Assembly (NCBI GenBank): GCA_008638375.1
Contig: CM018051.1
Coordinates: forward strand, 31,752,740-31,816,739
Length of the DNA: 64,000 nucleotides
Direction: 5' to 3'
Source: Nyssa sinensis
Taxonomy: Eukaryota; Streptophyta; Magnoliopsida; Cornales; Nyssaceae
The notes beneath the pieces are model-generated. The model worked only from the letters and a program-made list of their open reading frames with translations. It made no database searches and was not told the DNA's origin. Position 1 is the first letter of the stretch. The number at the start of each line of letters is the position of its first letter. Positions 36,600 to 48,790 of the stretch are shown one piece after another. Position numbers and translations under genes: made by a program.

Positions 36600-37915
36600 G
36601 TCAAGAATTCAGACAGATCATAACGGAACTGGACCATATATCAATCAAGACAGACAGATGATTAACGGACGGTACATAACGGGATCAGACGGAACAAAAC
36701 ACTAGTTCAAGTCACAGGCGTAATCAAGGACAGAGGCATAACGGGACGGATCATAGCGGAACAAAGCAGAGCAATACATCAATCAGAACAAGACATATCG
36801 GAACTGAACATGGCGGATCAAAACGGTACAATATCAATCAGGTCAAGTCATATCGGAACTGAACATGACGGAAACAAACGAAACAATATCAATCAAGACA
36901 AGTCATATCGGAACTGAACATGACGGATCAAAACGGTACAATATCAATCAGGTCAAGTCATATCGGAACTGAACATGACGGAAACAAACGAAACAATATC
37001 AATCAAGACAAGTCATATCGGAACTGAACATGACGGAACAAAATGAAACGATATCAATCAGGACAAGTCATATCGGAACTGAACATGACGGAACAAAATG
37101 AAACGATATCAATCAGGACAAGTCATATCGGAACTGAACATGACGGAACAAAATGAAACAATATCAATCAGGACAAGTCATGTCGGAACTGAACATGAGG
37201 AACAAAATGAAACAATGTCAATCAGGACCAGTCATATCGGAACTGAACATGACGGAACAAAACGAAACAATATCAATCAGGACAAGTCATATCGGAACTG
37301 AATATGACGGAACAAAATGAAACGATATCAATCAGGACAAGTCATATCGGAACTGAACATGACGGAACAAAACGAAACAATATCAATCAGGACAAGTCAT
37401 ATCGGAGCTGAATATGACGGAAACAAACGAAACAATACATCAATCAGATCAAGACATATCGAAACTGAACATGTCGGAACAAAACGGAACAATACATCTA
37501 TCAGAACAAGACATATCAGAACTGAACAGGACGGAACAAACGAAACAATACATCAATCAGATCAAGACATATCGAAACGGAACATGTCGGAACAAAACGG
37601 AACAATACATCTATCAGAACAAGACATATCGGAACTGAACATGTCGGAACAAAATGGAACAATACATCTATCAGAACAAGACATATCGGAACTGAACATG
37701 TCGGAACAAAACGGAACAATATATCTATCAGAACAAGACATATCGGAATTGAACAGGACGGAACAAAACGAAACAATATCAATCAGAACAAGACATATCG
37801 GAACTGAACATGTCGGAACAAAACGGAACAATACATCTATCAGAACAAGACATATCGGAATTGAACAGGACGGAACAAACTGGTACAATATCAATCAGGA
37901 CAAGGCATATGCTAC
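36600..37915 (-). repeat. ~55-60 bp minisatellite, about 20 copies
   Basis: Units around ATCAATCAGGACAAGTCATA and TCGGAACTGAACATGACGG. Neighbouring units between 36900 and 37420 are nearly identical, which points to recent amplification; the sister LTR has about seven copies (17160-17645). Confidence 0.9.
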
Positions 37916-38544
37916 TTTAAATATATGTTTTTCTTTTAAACAGTATAACGTTCAAAACAGTACAGTGCTTCAAAGTACAGTATTTAGACAGAACTTATAC
38001 ACCAATTCAGGAGTCAGGTTTACTCACAAGACGCAACAGTACAGAATAAAACCATGACAGACCATACAACAGAACAAGACAGACCCGAACTGAACAGAAG
38101 AACAGGACAGTACAAAATCAGGTTACGTGTAATGCAGTATGAAAAGTATGCATTCAGACAGTACAGTATACAAAACAGTACAGTAAATCAAAATACAGTA
38201 ACTAGACGGTGTACTTATACACCAAGTCAGAAGTTCCAGGTTACTCACAAACTGTTACGGTTATCTCCTTGCGCAAACAATCCGATAACCTCCAGATACG
38301 TCAGGCATCTCCATGTATATCCTGAACAATAATCATCAATCATATACAGATCAGAACTCATCCATTCAGGTCTCATTTGTCATCTTAGGTATCTATCGGT
38401 TTACCTAAGATAGCCTAGTAGCCTATCGCCCTCTCATCGGGTTTCATCCGGGGCTATTTTATTCTTAAATTAGGCTTAGCAGTCATCAAGATTACAACCC
38501 AAGTCATTTAGACTTCAATCATTATCAGTCAATCACTTATTCAA

Positions 38545-39680
38545 CCTTAGGGGCAAAACGGTCATTTTATCACTCTTGCCCCGGGCCATGTCAAGGCCAT
38601 CCGAATAGTCTTTATATCTTAAATATAAAGTTCTACGTCTTTTAGACTCCAATAGGTATCAGTTAGGTTCTTATTTTAACCATAGGGGCAAAATGGTAAT
38701 TTTGTTATTCTTGCCCCGGACCCAATCGTGGTTCTCAGAATATCCCATATATCGTATACATGAAGTTCTAACTCTTTTAGACTTGAATCGCTATCAGTTA
38801 AGTGCTTATTTAGCCTTAGGGGCAAAATGGTAATTTGTCCATTCTTGTCCCGGACCCTATCGTGGTCCTTAGAATAGTCCACATATCTTAGATATGATTT
38901 TTTTTAGCCCTTTGGACTTCATTTGGTATCTGCTTTAGATCGTCGGGACACATCGGTCATTTCTCGTTTTACGCGTTGACTGTCTCGGAGTCTTATTTAG
39001 CCCTTCAGTGTTCATAATTATCCCTATGACAATTTATCAGATCAGTTTGACCTTTATTCCACCTCTACTTTGCACTTCATGTGCTCAGGGGTATTTTGGT
39101 CATTTTACGTTTCGTAAGATTTTGACTCCGAATCATTATTTAATCATGTTTACAGTCTCACCAGTATCTGGGCTTCTATCGCTATCAATTTCGTCCCAAT
39201 CGGACTTCATTTGGGCTTCGTACAGTATCAGGGGTAATTTGGTAATTTCACGTGTCATATTTTTCGGCACGTCAGTTCATAAAATGGACCTCACCATTGG
39301 GTCCAGAGTGTCCGACAAAATTAAGTTGGACTATCTGTTATGTTTAATTGACCCTAGGAATTATTAGGGGCAGTACGGTCATTTACTCTTTATGTGTCTG
39401 TATTTTTCGGGACTTCGGTTCGTTAAACGGACCTCACCGTTGAGTTCAGAACGCCCGACATAGTCAAAATAGATTGTCTTTTATTTTTATTTGGGTTCGG
39501 GTACTATCAGGGGCAGTACAGTAATTTACACCTACGTGTCTGTATTTTTCGGTACATAATTTCCCAATTTGGACTGTACCATTAAGTCCAGAATACTTGA
39601 AATAGTGAAAATACACTATTTATTTGCTTTATTTGGACTCCGTTTGACATGATTAATGTCCAGGGGTAAAATCATAATTT
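38545..39680 (-). repeat. Array of ~136-bp modules
   Basis: The plus-strand box 'GGGGCAAAATGGTAATTTT' or a variant occurs near 38550, 38685, 38819, 39088, 39230, 39366, 39501 and 39662, mostly 134-142 bp apart. Modules often carry 'TTTTTCGG-AC' and 'GGACCTCACCATTGGGTCC'. Confidence 0.75.
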
Positions 39681-41289
39681 TACCTAATTAATAAACTAAT
39701 TAAATAATTATTTTATTATTTAATTAATTTGGCAAGGGCTTAAATGTATAATTTTCCCAAAATCTGGGCCACTGTGTAATATTCAGAACTTTTGGGGCAG
39801 ATTCGTAATTTTCAGAAAGTTTCAGGGTCAAAATATAATATCATTAAATTAGGGTTCAAACCCTTTGGTTTTTGGGTTCAAAAATTGAACCAGTCCAAAA
39901 CCTCCAAAAACCAACCGGTTCAGTTAGGCCAGAGAACCGGAATTACATATCCCCTTTATCCCCAATTTGGCCCCTATCCACGGTTAGGTTATCTAGTTCC
40001 CAATTTTAATTCGTTATCACCGTACCCAAACAGGCCGAATTTGATTTAAAACAAATCAGGTAAGCCCAAAACGGTGTAGTTTCATTAATGGGGTGGCACA
40101 ATCTTGCGTTGCCACGTGTATGAGTCGACTCGGCCCAACTCGAACGAGTTCGCGAGTCAACTCCATCTTCTCCAACGCGCAGGGCGCTGTTGCCCTAATA
40201 CCAGCCCCGATTTTTCTCTATTTCGTGCCATTCCAAGCACGTTTTCCGACTATTTTTGGTTCCAATTTGTCCCTAGGAGTGATTCCAACAACTTTGCATC
40301 GATTTGGTGCCTCAAATCCAAAGATTAAGCTCGGTAGAACCAATTATTGCGCAGAATTTCAGTTCGGCCGTGTGGCCTTGTTCCTAAACCAAATTGCACA
40401 CGGTTTGGTTCTTTGTGACCCTTAGAACAGGGGCTTCAATTCCCCATTTACAAATTTCAGTTTAGGTGTTCGTTTTAGATTTTGGGTTTCTTGGCCGAAA
40501 GGAATAATTTCAGATTCGAGGGCTTTACCATGCGATTTTGGGTCGCGGGTTGGTGTATTTGGGACCCTCTCAGTGTCTAGACCATTTCTAGACCATCAAA
40601 ACTTGGTTTTTGGGAGGTCGAATCAGACCCAGTTTTGGAGGTGTCATCCATGGCGATTTGGTCACGGTTTGGGTTTCTAGGTCTATCCGAACCTCCTAAC
40701 TGATTCAGAACAATTCCAAGGTCTCACAGGAACATATATGTACAGTTTGTAAAGATCCAAACTATCAGAAACAGTGCTAAAATTTTTGAACAGAAATTTG
40801 ACAGTTTTGTGTGTTTACCTCTGGCTCAGGCCATTGTTCCTCCCTCCCATAGCTCAGTTCAGACCTTGGCACCTCAGGTGTGCCCCAGTGCAGTCGTGCC
40901 CCTCAGCCTTCAGCCCTCAGTCCTCTTCCTCCTCTTGTATCTCTTCACATGGCCATATACACACATGCACACCATGTTTCTCTCTCTCTAGCCCTCTTTC
41001 TCACTCTAACAGATCTCATACAACAATTTCTGATTTCTCCCTCCTCCATACATGCACATATAATCTTGTATATGGCAGATTATTTGGGTTGCATGTGATA
41101 TGGTTGGTGGATTGGTGATAAGGTGTTTGTAAAGAGATGATGACCTAGGGTGCATAGGCATGATGGCCTAGGGGCATAGGGTGATGCATGGGTGAGGTGC
41201 TGCATGTTTGTTCATTGGTCACTTGGGAGGTGGCCTATTCAGATTTGTATGTATATACATTTCATTGTGCATTGGTACAGAAAGACTCC

Positions 41290-41365
41290 ACTAGCCTAGT
41301 TGGTAATTTTTGGATGAGGTTTCTTTCCACTCAAAGGTCAAGGGTTCAATTCCCTTGGCCTCACA
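41290..41365 (+). other. tRNA-like segment within XL-LTR
   Basis: The A-box-like TAGCCTAGTTGG (41292-41303), B-box-like GGTTCAATTCC and a perfect T-arm (41340-41356) are present. It lies about 413 bp from the LTR's 5' edge and is antisense to the LTR. Confidence 0.6.
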
Positions 41366-41783
41366 TTTGGCCATTTTTCCACATTTTTCGGTTAAGGCCA
41401 CGTTTGGTTGCGCAGAAATTCAGTTTCAGTATTTCCTTCATAACTTTCATTCCGTAACTCCTTTTTCGACACGGTTTGTTCTGGGAGTTTCATATTTCAG
41501 TTATCTTCAGTGTCAGAGGTTCCGTGTCATTTATTAAACATTCAGGATTTTTTTGGGTTAGCTAATTCGGATTTCGTTAGTGTTAAGACGGCATTATTTT
41601 ACCGATTTAATCAGTAATTTGGATTCGGGTAAGGTACCCTTCCCTCCAGACATTTTCTTTATTTAATCGGTCTATGGAGACCGTTGGGATTATGATTAAT
41701 TCCCTAAATCATTTTGTAAGCGGTACTAATTAATAATTAGATAATTAATCATTAATTATACAGGGTTGGGGTGTTACAATTCT

Positions 41784-42627
41784 TATGTAATTCAATGAAA
41801 CATTTTATTAACACATGGAGCGTGACTTAAAAATATGCCTCTTTCATAAAGTGAATCATAACTTCAAATTCACAACACTTTGTCTACATGAATGTAAGTC
41901 ACAACTTAATGAATTTAGTATATGATCAAGTGTCATGTTCATCACTCTAACAATTTCTCAAAGGAAATACAAATACACAAACTACCAACTCATGGAATAA
42001 TTCATAACTCTCAAACTACAAGAGTTTTCTAGATGAACATAAGCTAGAATACAATGAATCAAACATACCAATAAGTTACATGTTCATCACTTCACCAAAT
42101 TTCCAAACACTAACAAAGAACACACAAGTACATAAACAATCAACTCTAGGTTTTCAAATCAACTACTACCTAAGTGATTTTCTGACATCAAGTAAACAAC
42201 TAAATCATTCAATTAACACACAGAAAGGCAAGAAAACTCAAATCTTTTCCTAACTTAGCAAGGTATCATACCTAGAATGATTTTTCTCAAACCAAAGAAG
42301 TTGTGTTGGCTGCATAGCCAAACTGATTTGGTGAGAATATAGTTCTTGTTGAGAGGAACAACTTCCTACAAGGAACCTTTGTGAAAATCCAAGCCTAGAA
42401 GTGTGATTTGGAAGCTTGAATGTTGGAAAACCTAGGTTTTCTCTTCCCCTCTCTCTCCCTGCGCATATACTGCTCTTCTCCAAACCAAAATATGAATTTT
42501 TTTTTTTTACTCTAAGAGTTGTATTTATAGTCAAGGGGCAAAGGGGCAAAATGACCTTTTTGCCCTTAATGAATTCGGGCCCCGTTACACTACAACCCGT
42601 CCCGAAATGCCTCAATTCGACATTTTG
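41784..42627 (-). mobile_element. LTR C, right part, truncated
   Basis: It continues LTR C and aligns with 51760-52741 of LTR D. A minus-strand TATA (CTATAAATAC, 42521-42530) is present. It stops at CATTTTG, where element H begins. The remaining about 330 bp of the LTR is not found beyond H, so it was lost. Confidence 0.8.
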
Positions 42628-42996
42628 TGTAATATCCCGACCCGGGATACCGTGTCACATGACACGTATCACGAGAAAAAGAAATTATATATATATAATT
42701 AATTAATTAATTAATTAATTATAAGAAATGTATATGTATATATATATATTGATTAAATGTATATATATATATGTATTAATTTAATGATATGTGCAAATGT
42801 TAAAAAGTAAAATGGAAAAAGTGTGAAAAGGTGTGTGTGTGTCGGCTGGTGTGTGTGTGTGTGTCTTGTATATATGTGTACATGTATGTATATGTATATA
42901 TTATATGTATAAATATCTTATGAAAATTTAATGCAAAGTTGAAAGAGAAAAAGCAAAAATTAATGAGATGGAAAGTCTAGAGTAGGGCTATGAAAT

Positions 42997-43037
<41 letters not shown>

Positions 43038-46000
43038 GAGGAGAGAGAGAGGTCGGCTACTCTTGCTTTAAAAGCCAAAACATGCAAAGCATGTTGATCT
43101 CTCACGAAGAAACCAAAAGAAGAGGAAACTGAGGAGAAGAGAAGAAGGTTTAGAGCAAGAAAGAAGGAGAAAACAGTGTAGAAAAAAGGTAAACCCATAA
43201 ACAATTAAAATTCTCTCTCTAGAAGTTTGATTTCATGTGAACTGTTTAGGGTTATTTTCATGTGTATAATGTATTATAAGTGTTTAAGACTTGATTGAGC
43301 ATGAAATTAGGCCATGAAAACGACTCACAAACATGAAATCCAGAGGAACCGCCATGGGAGGACCTTGCTTGAAGCAGGTCTGAACCCATGGCAACTAAAC
43401 CAAAAATGGTATATCAAGGCTTCAAGAAGAAGCCATGAAGGTTATAAAAACATGTGACCGCGACCTAAAATCTCAAAAAATGACCCTCAAATGTTTAGTT
43501 ACAGGTTACGGGTTACACCCCAACCCTTTTAAAACTTAGTTTAAATTGATATTTGAGAACGAGATATGAATCCCCATGAAGAGGGGATCATAACAAACGA
43601 AACCCCATGCATTTTGGTTCAGAAATAAGCATGAACGAACAACTTACAGTTTGGATTATTCCATCCTAAACCGAACGTATGACGAGGTTTTAAAGCCTAA
43701 AACGAATGCCAAACCCTTAACCAATGTTCTAGTAATGGATTAGGGTAGAAACAGTGAGAAACGATTGAGTAGAACGTCACGAAATAGAAAGAAAAGGGAA
43801 ACTGCAACTAGGGTTTTCAGTCGGTCTCGTGGGGAAGATGAAGACGAGTCAACTCGTTTTAAAAATGGGGCTGAGTCGACTCGGACAGGTGGCAGCCTCT
43901 GGGCTTGCCACCGATTAATTAGAACGGCGTCGTTTTGGAATGTCGATTAATTTAAATGAGATCTAGGGCTGACGTCATCATGACGTCAGCCACATGTAAT
44001 AAACCGGATAGACCGGTTGGGTTACCACTGAACCAGACTGGTTCACTTACATTTTAACTGAACCCTTTGGTTTTTCTAAATTAATTAAAATAAAATAAAC
44101 CAATACTTTTGGTTATTACAGATTGACCCCTGGGCTTCAGAAAAATTATACTGAGGCCCAACTGAGGGAAAATGTATGCATTTAGACCCCTGGAAAAATA
44201 ATTAAATAATTAAATAATTAATTTAATTATTTAATAAATGAGATTAAATTACTATTTTGCCCTTGAGGCATAAATAGAGCAAACGAAGTCCAAATTAAAC
44301 ATATGAATAGTGTATTTTTACTATTTTGGACATTCTGAGACTAATGGTAGGGCCCGTTTTACTAGACGGGGCCCGAAAAAATAAAACACGCAAGGGGTAA
44401 ATGACCAAAATACCCTTTGACCAAAATTAACAAGTTATTAGTGTATTCTTACTATCTTGGACCTTCTGAGTCCAATGGTGAGGTCCACAACACGAAATGG
44501 AGTCCCGAAAATAAAGACACGTAAAGGGGTAAAAAGACCAAAATACCCCTGGTGCCCCTAAAACCGAAATGAGATCAGAAAAGGTCTAAATTGACTTTTT
44601 TTAACATCCCGGACTCAAAAATGGGGTCCAAATTACGAAACGAAGTACAGAAAAATGTGACACGCAAAACCATAAATGACCCTTTTGTCCTTTTACATAT
44701 AACAGTCCGAATTAAATGATTGGAAAGCCTAAACTGACTTTCTTTGACACTCTGGACTCAATGGTAGGGTCCATTCGACCAAAAGAAATGTCTAAGATAA
44801 AAAGACATAAAATTTGATGAATAGCATCTGTTAGATGACTATGAACTGAAATAATGCCAAAGTACTAATACTAAGGCAACTACGAGAAACGAAATGCGAA
44901 AAGACACGACACGTAAACATGTTAAATAAATAACTTTAAATTGAAGTTAATGGAACTCCCAGAAGAGTATGATTATAGAAATCTGTTTTCTTGACACGGT
45001 AAATTGTGTTTTTAAACAGAGAATTTAATAAACACAAAAATGAGCCAAGAACGAGAAGTTACTCCTATGATGACGAGGGCACAACTAGCAAAGGATCCCA
45101 AACAGAAGGTTTTCCGGGAGAAACTAGAAAAATAGCTCCAGCTGATTCAAAATCGCATTCGGATTTCCAAAACGAACGAAGTGTGCTATGTTAGCCCCTT
45201 TATTTACAAGACTATAACTAAGGAGCAACTAGCAGCGAAACAGCTTAAGAAACAGGAGGATACGGAAACGTTGCAAGAATGGCTTCAAAGGTTAAAGAAA
45301 GCCAAGGGAAAAGCGCCCAAATAGAGCAGGACTAGAAGTACAAGGTGAGTAACCCTGTGTTTGAATTGGAGATTTAACTCCATGGATTTGAAAAAGTTTT
45401 AAGATCAAAGATGTGAAGTATTTGAAGTTTCAAATTCAGTATTTACATGATTCAGCTTTTAATAGTACTGTTTTATAACTCTATATGACATGCTCAGTGA
45501 TTGGTATTTATCATAGTTTTCTTAAAACATATTTCAGCATGTCTAAAGTTTTAAATGCCAAATTATGTTAAATATCCTGAATTTGATTATTACAAGTATT
45601 TGAAGCCCTATTGCAGAATTATACATTTCATGTTTTAAATATTCATGAAGTATCTATGGAAGAAGTTATGTGATAAATGTTTTATACATTTCATGTTTTA
45701 AATATTCATGAAAGTATCTATTGAAGAAGTTACGTGATAAATGTTTTACAAGATAAACGGTACTAAGTACCACCCTATGTGATGTTGAAATCCTTCGAGA
45801 TTCAACAGTAAATGCCCGGTAGCAGGATCTAATCCCCCAGGCAAATGAGATCGACAGTATTGGCAGTAAAATGGGAGTCTGGTTCGAAACAGATTCCACC
45901 TAATTAAAGAGAAAAGATAACAAAGTGATTTTGGAAATGAAAGCAGGTTTTACCCTCATTTTCAAATACATATTGATGTGGTTTAAAGTTATATACTTTA

Positions 46001-46905
46001 TCTGATGAAGTACGAGTTTTGCTTGGATACCTTAAATGTTTCCAAGTTATTTGAAATGCATATGTTTGAGTTATATACTCTATTTATTGAAGTACGAGTT
46101 TTGCTTGAATATCTTAAATGTTTCAAGCCATTTGAAATGCATATGTTTTGAGTTATATACTCTATTTTACGAAGTACGAGCTTAGCTTGAATACTTTAAA
46201 TGTTTCAAAGCTATTTATTTGAAATGCATATGTTCCGAGTTATACACTCCATTTGACAAGTATAAGTATAGCTTGAATACTTAAAATGTTTCAAAGCTAT
46301 TTGTTTTAAGAATGCATGTACGTTGTATTCTAAATTGTATAAGCAATTGGCAGTGAATGTTTTACAACTCTTATGTACTAAAAACCACTGCTAATTGAAA
46401 ACCCCATGACGAACACTGGAATTGCTCACAAGCTTAGATTAGCTTACCCGGACTTTGTTCGGACCCCCCTTTCAGGTGATGCAGCAAACAGGGTCTTAAG
46501 GACTACAACGATGAGTCTAGCTGTTTTTGGAAGGATCTGTTAAGTAGTTCTTTTGAAGAACTTATGAACACTAGTAGTATATTTGTATTAGTAAACAATG
46601 TAAGGATGTGTAATAAGCCCTCAGGGCAACTGAATATGTATTGTATTAATGTATGAAGTCTTTAAGTTTTAGTTATACTCTGAATGTGTAACCATGTATG
46701 CTATGTATGGAAACAGCAGTATCGGACGGATGTGCCTAATTTAAAAATGAGAAAAGAAAAGAAAAAGTTTTTCACGCTTCCGCAACCATGTGTAGCACAT
46801 CTATTCGATACCGCTGCAGATGCGAGCCTTGTCTCAGGGCCCTCGGGTCTCGGGGCGGCGGTCGCGATCCGGTAATCCGAATGGGGTGGCTTTCGGGTCG
46901 TGACA
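42628..46905 (+). mobile_element. LTR H, 5' LTR (4278 bp)
   Basis: It starts TGTAATATCCCGACCCGGG, ends TTCGGGTCGTGACA, and is followed by the primer site. It contains (TA)n, (TG)n and (GA)n runs (42680-43033), modules (44245-44780), and tandem repeats of about 72 bp (45640-45760) and about 84 bp (45960-46320). TTTTG at 42623-42627 may be its target site; the other side is lost. ORFs here (43765-43950, 45006-45194) show no domain. LTR G is a minus-strand relative. Confidence 0.9.
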
Positions 46906-46908
46906 ACA

Positions 46909-46920
46909 TGGTATCAGAGC
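46909..46920 (+). promoter_or_regulatory. Primer binding site, initiator tRNA-Met
   Basis: TGGTATCAGAGC lies three bases after the LTR end (GTGACA). Confidence 0.92.
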
Positions 46921-47088
46921 ACTGGGTATTAGGTCTTTTGGGAAAAGACCGAGTCGTAATTTAAGTTAGAAATTTCTAAGATTAGTTCTAGGTTGACTAA
47001 GATCAACTTAGTGACGATAGGAGATTCGAAACAAAATTCTGGTTTAGGTAAGTCCTAGGCTACCTAAAGTATGTGATATGATATAAAG

Positions 47089-47405
47089 GCGGGGTATGGG
47101 ACCCGCAGTACATGAATAGATATGTGAAGTATGTGATATGATATAAAGGCGGGGTATGGGACCCGCAGTACATGAAATAGATATGTGAAGTATGTAATAC
47201 GATATAAAGGCGGGGTATGGGACCCGCAGTACATGAAATAGATATGTGAAGTATGTGATACGATATAAAGGCGGGGTATGGGACCCGCAGTACATGAAAT
47301 AGATATGTGAAGTACACGATAGAAATGCGGGGTATGGGACCCGCAGTACATGAAATAGATATGTAAAGTATGTGATATGAAATAAGAGCGGGGTGTGGGA
47401 CTCGT
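47089..47405 (+). repeat. Hairpin-forming tandem repeat, ~61 bp, 6 copies
   Basis: Each unit contains GCGGGGTATGGGACCCGC, able to fold as a GCGGG/CCCGC stem. Copies start at 47089, 47149, 47210, 47271, 47327 and 47388; the last is degenerate. Minus-strand ORFs of 83-128 codons over this array are repeat translations. Confidence 0.9.
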
Positions 47406-47761
47406 AGTAAGGTAGAAGAAATAAAGGCTGAAGATTAGAAGTAGAAACATGAATTAAGAAGGTGGATAACAGAAATTGTAAAAAGTTAAAAAGTGAAAAG
47501 GGAGGATTTTGACAGTTATTGATGTGCTATCAGGACCTCTGTTACCGGTGAGGAACGGCCGCCTTATCATGTAACTACGGTAGCTGAGAAACACACGGTG
47601 CTGCCTTATCCAACCTGATCGAGAAAACCCTTAAACCGTAAAAAGACATGAATCCCGAATGTGACTGGAGATATTAGAAATGTTATAAGCAAGGAATGAT
47701 ACGAGTAAACATTGTTCAGATATGTGAGTAGTTGAGTTTTGAGGACAAAACTCTTTTAAGT

Positions 47762-47770
47762 AGGGAAGAA
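47762..47770 (+). promoter_or_regulatory. Polypurine tract of element H
   Basis: AGGGAAGAA directly precedes the second LTR (TGTAATATCC). Confidence 0.75.
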
Positions 47771-48790
47771 TGTAATATCCCGACCCGGGATACCAGGTCA
47801 CATGACACGTATCACGAGAAAAAGAAATTATATATATATAATTAATTAATTATTAAATTAATTAATTAATTATAAGAAATGTATATGTATATATATATAT
47901 ATTGATTAAATGTATATATATATATGTATTAATTTAATGATATGTGCAAATGTTAAAAAGTAAAATGGAAGAAGTGTGAAAAGGTGTGTGTGTGTGTCGG
48001 CTGGTGTGTGTGTGTGTGTGTCTTGTATATATGTGTACATGTATATATATGTATATATTATATGTATAAATATCTTATGAAAATTTAATGCAAAGTTGAA
48101 AGAGAAAAAGCAAAAATTAATGAGATGGAAAGTCTAGAGTAGGGCTATGAAATCAGAGAGAGAGAGAGAGAGAGAATGGAGGAGAGAGAGAGGTCGGCTA
48201 CTCTTGCTTTAAAAGCCAAAACATGCAAAGCATGTTGATCTCTCACGAAGAAACCAAAAGAAAAGGAAACTGAGGATAAGAGAAGAAGGTTTAGAGCAAG
48301 AAAGAAGGAGAAAACAGTGTAGAAAAAAGGTAAACCCATAAACAATTAAAATTCTCTCTCTAGAAGTTTGATTTCATGTGAACTGTTTAGGGTTATTTTC
48401 ATGCGTATAATGTATTATATGTGTTTAAGACTTGATTGAGCATGAAATTAGGCCATGAAAACGACTCACAAACATGAAATCCAGAGGAACCGCCATGGGA
48501 GGACCTTGCTTGAAGCAGGTCTGAACCCATGGCAACTAAACCAAAAATGGTATATCAAGGCTTCAAGAAGAAGCCATGAAGGTTATGAAAACATGTGACC
48601 GCGACCTAAAATCTCAAAAAATGACCCTCAAATGTTTAGTTGCAGGTTACGGGTTACACCCCAACCCTTTTAAAACTTAGTTTAAATTGATATTTGAGAA
48701 CGAGATATGAATCCCCATGAAGAGGGGATCATAACAAACGAAACCCCATGCATTTTGGTTCAGAAATAAGCATGAACGAACAACTTACAG
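47771..48790 (+). mobile_element. LTR H, 3' LTR, truncated
   Basis: It matches 42628-43648 with roughly 1% substitutions plus microsatellite length differences, then stops at ACTTACAG (48790). The remaining about 3.2 kb is missing. Confidence 0.9.

Larger units (their letters stand above)
35578..41778 (-). mobile_element. XL solo LTR (6201 bp)
   Basis: Bounded by TGTCACATCCCGAACCCC and GGGGTGTTACA, with the duplication ATTCT (35573-35577 and 41779-41783). It is the inverse of the copy at 13506-18789 but about 0.9 kb longer, mainly because of the array at 36600-37915. Modules of about 136 bp lie at 38545-39680 and a tRNA-like segment at 41290-41365. ORFs with repeated 'NETISIRTSHIGTE' peptides (37098-38057) are translations of the minisatellite, not genes. 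Confidence 0.93.
46906..47770 (+). mobile_element. Non-coding interior of element H
   Basis: The 865-bp interior lies between the 5' LTR and the second LTR. It holds a primer site at 46909-46920, a hairpin repeat array (47089-47405), about 300 bp without features, and a purine tract (47762-47770). No gag or pol motif is visible in any frame. The layout is that of a non-autonomous element or an extreme deletion derivative; GAGGACAAAACTC before the purine tract resembles the pol 3' flank of Del/Tekay elements. Confidence 0.8.

Noticed and set aside
36600..37915. CRISPR-like direct repeat array
   Set aside because: Units are contiguous and diverge gradually, with no unique spacers; the context is a plant LTR.
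37098..38057. Open frames of up to 246 codons with a repeating peptide
   Set aside because: They are translations of the 55-60 bp minisatellite; the opposite strand is open too, and the sister LTR lacks them.
47044..47450. Minus-strand ORFs with repeated YCGSHTPPLY-type peptides
   Set aside because: They are translations of the hairpin tandem repeat.
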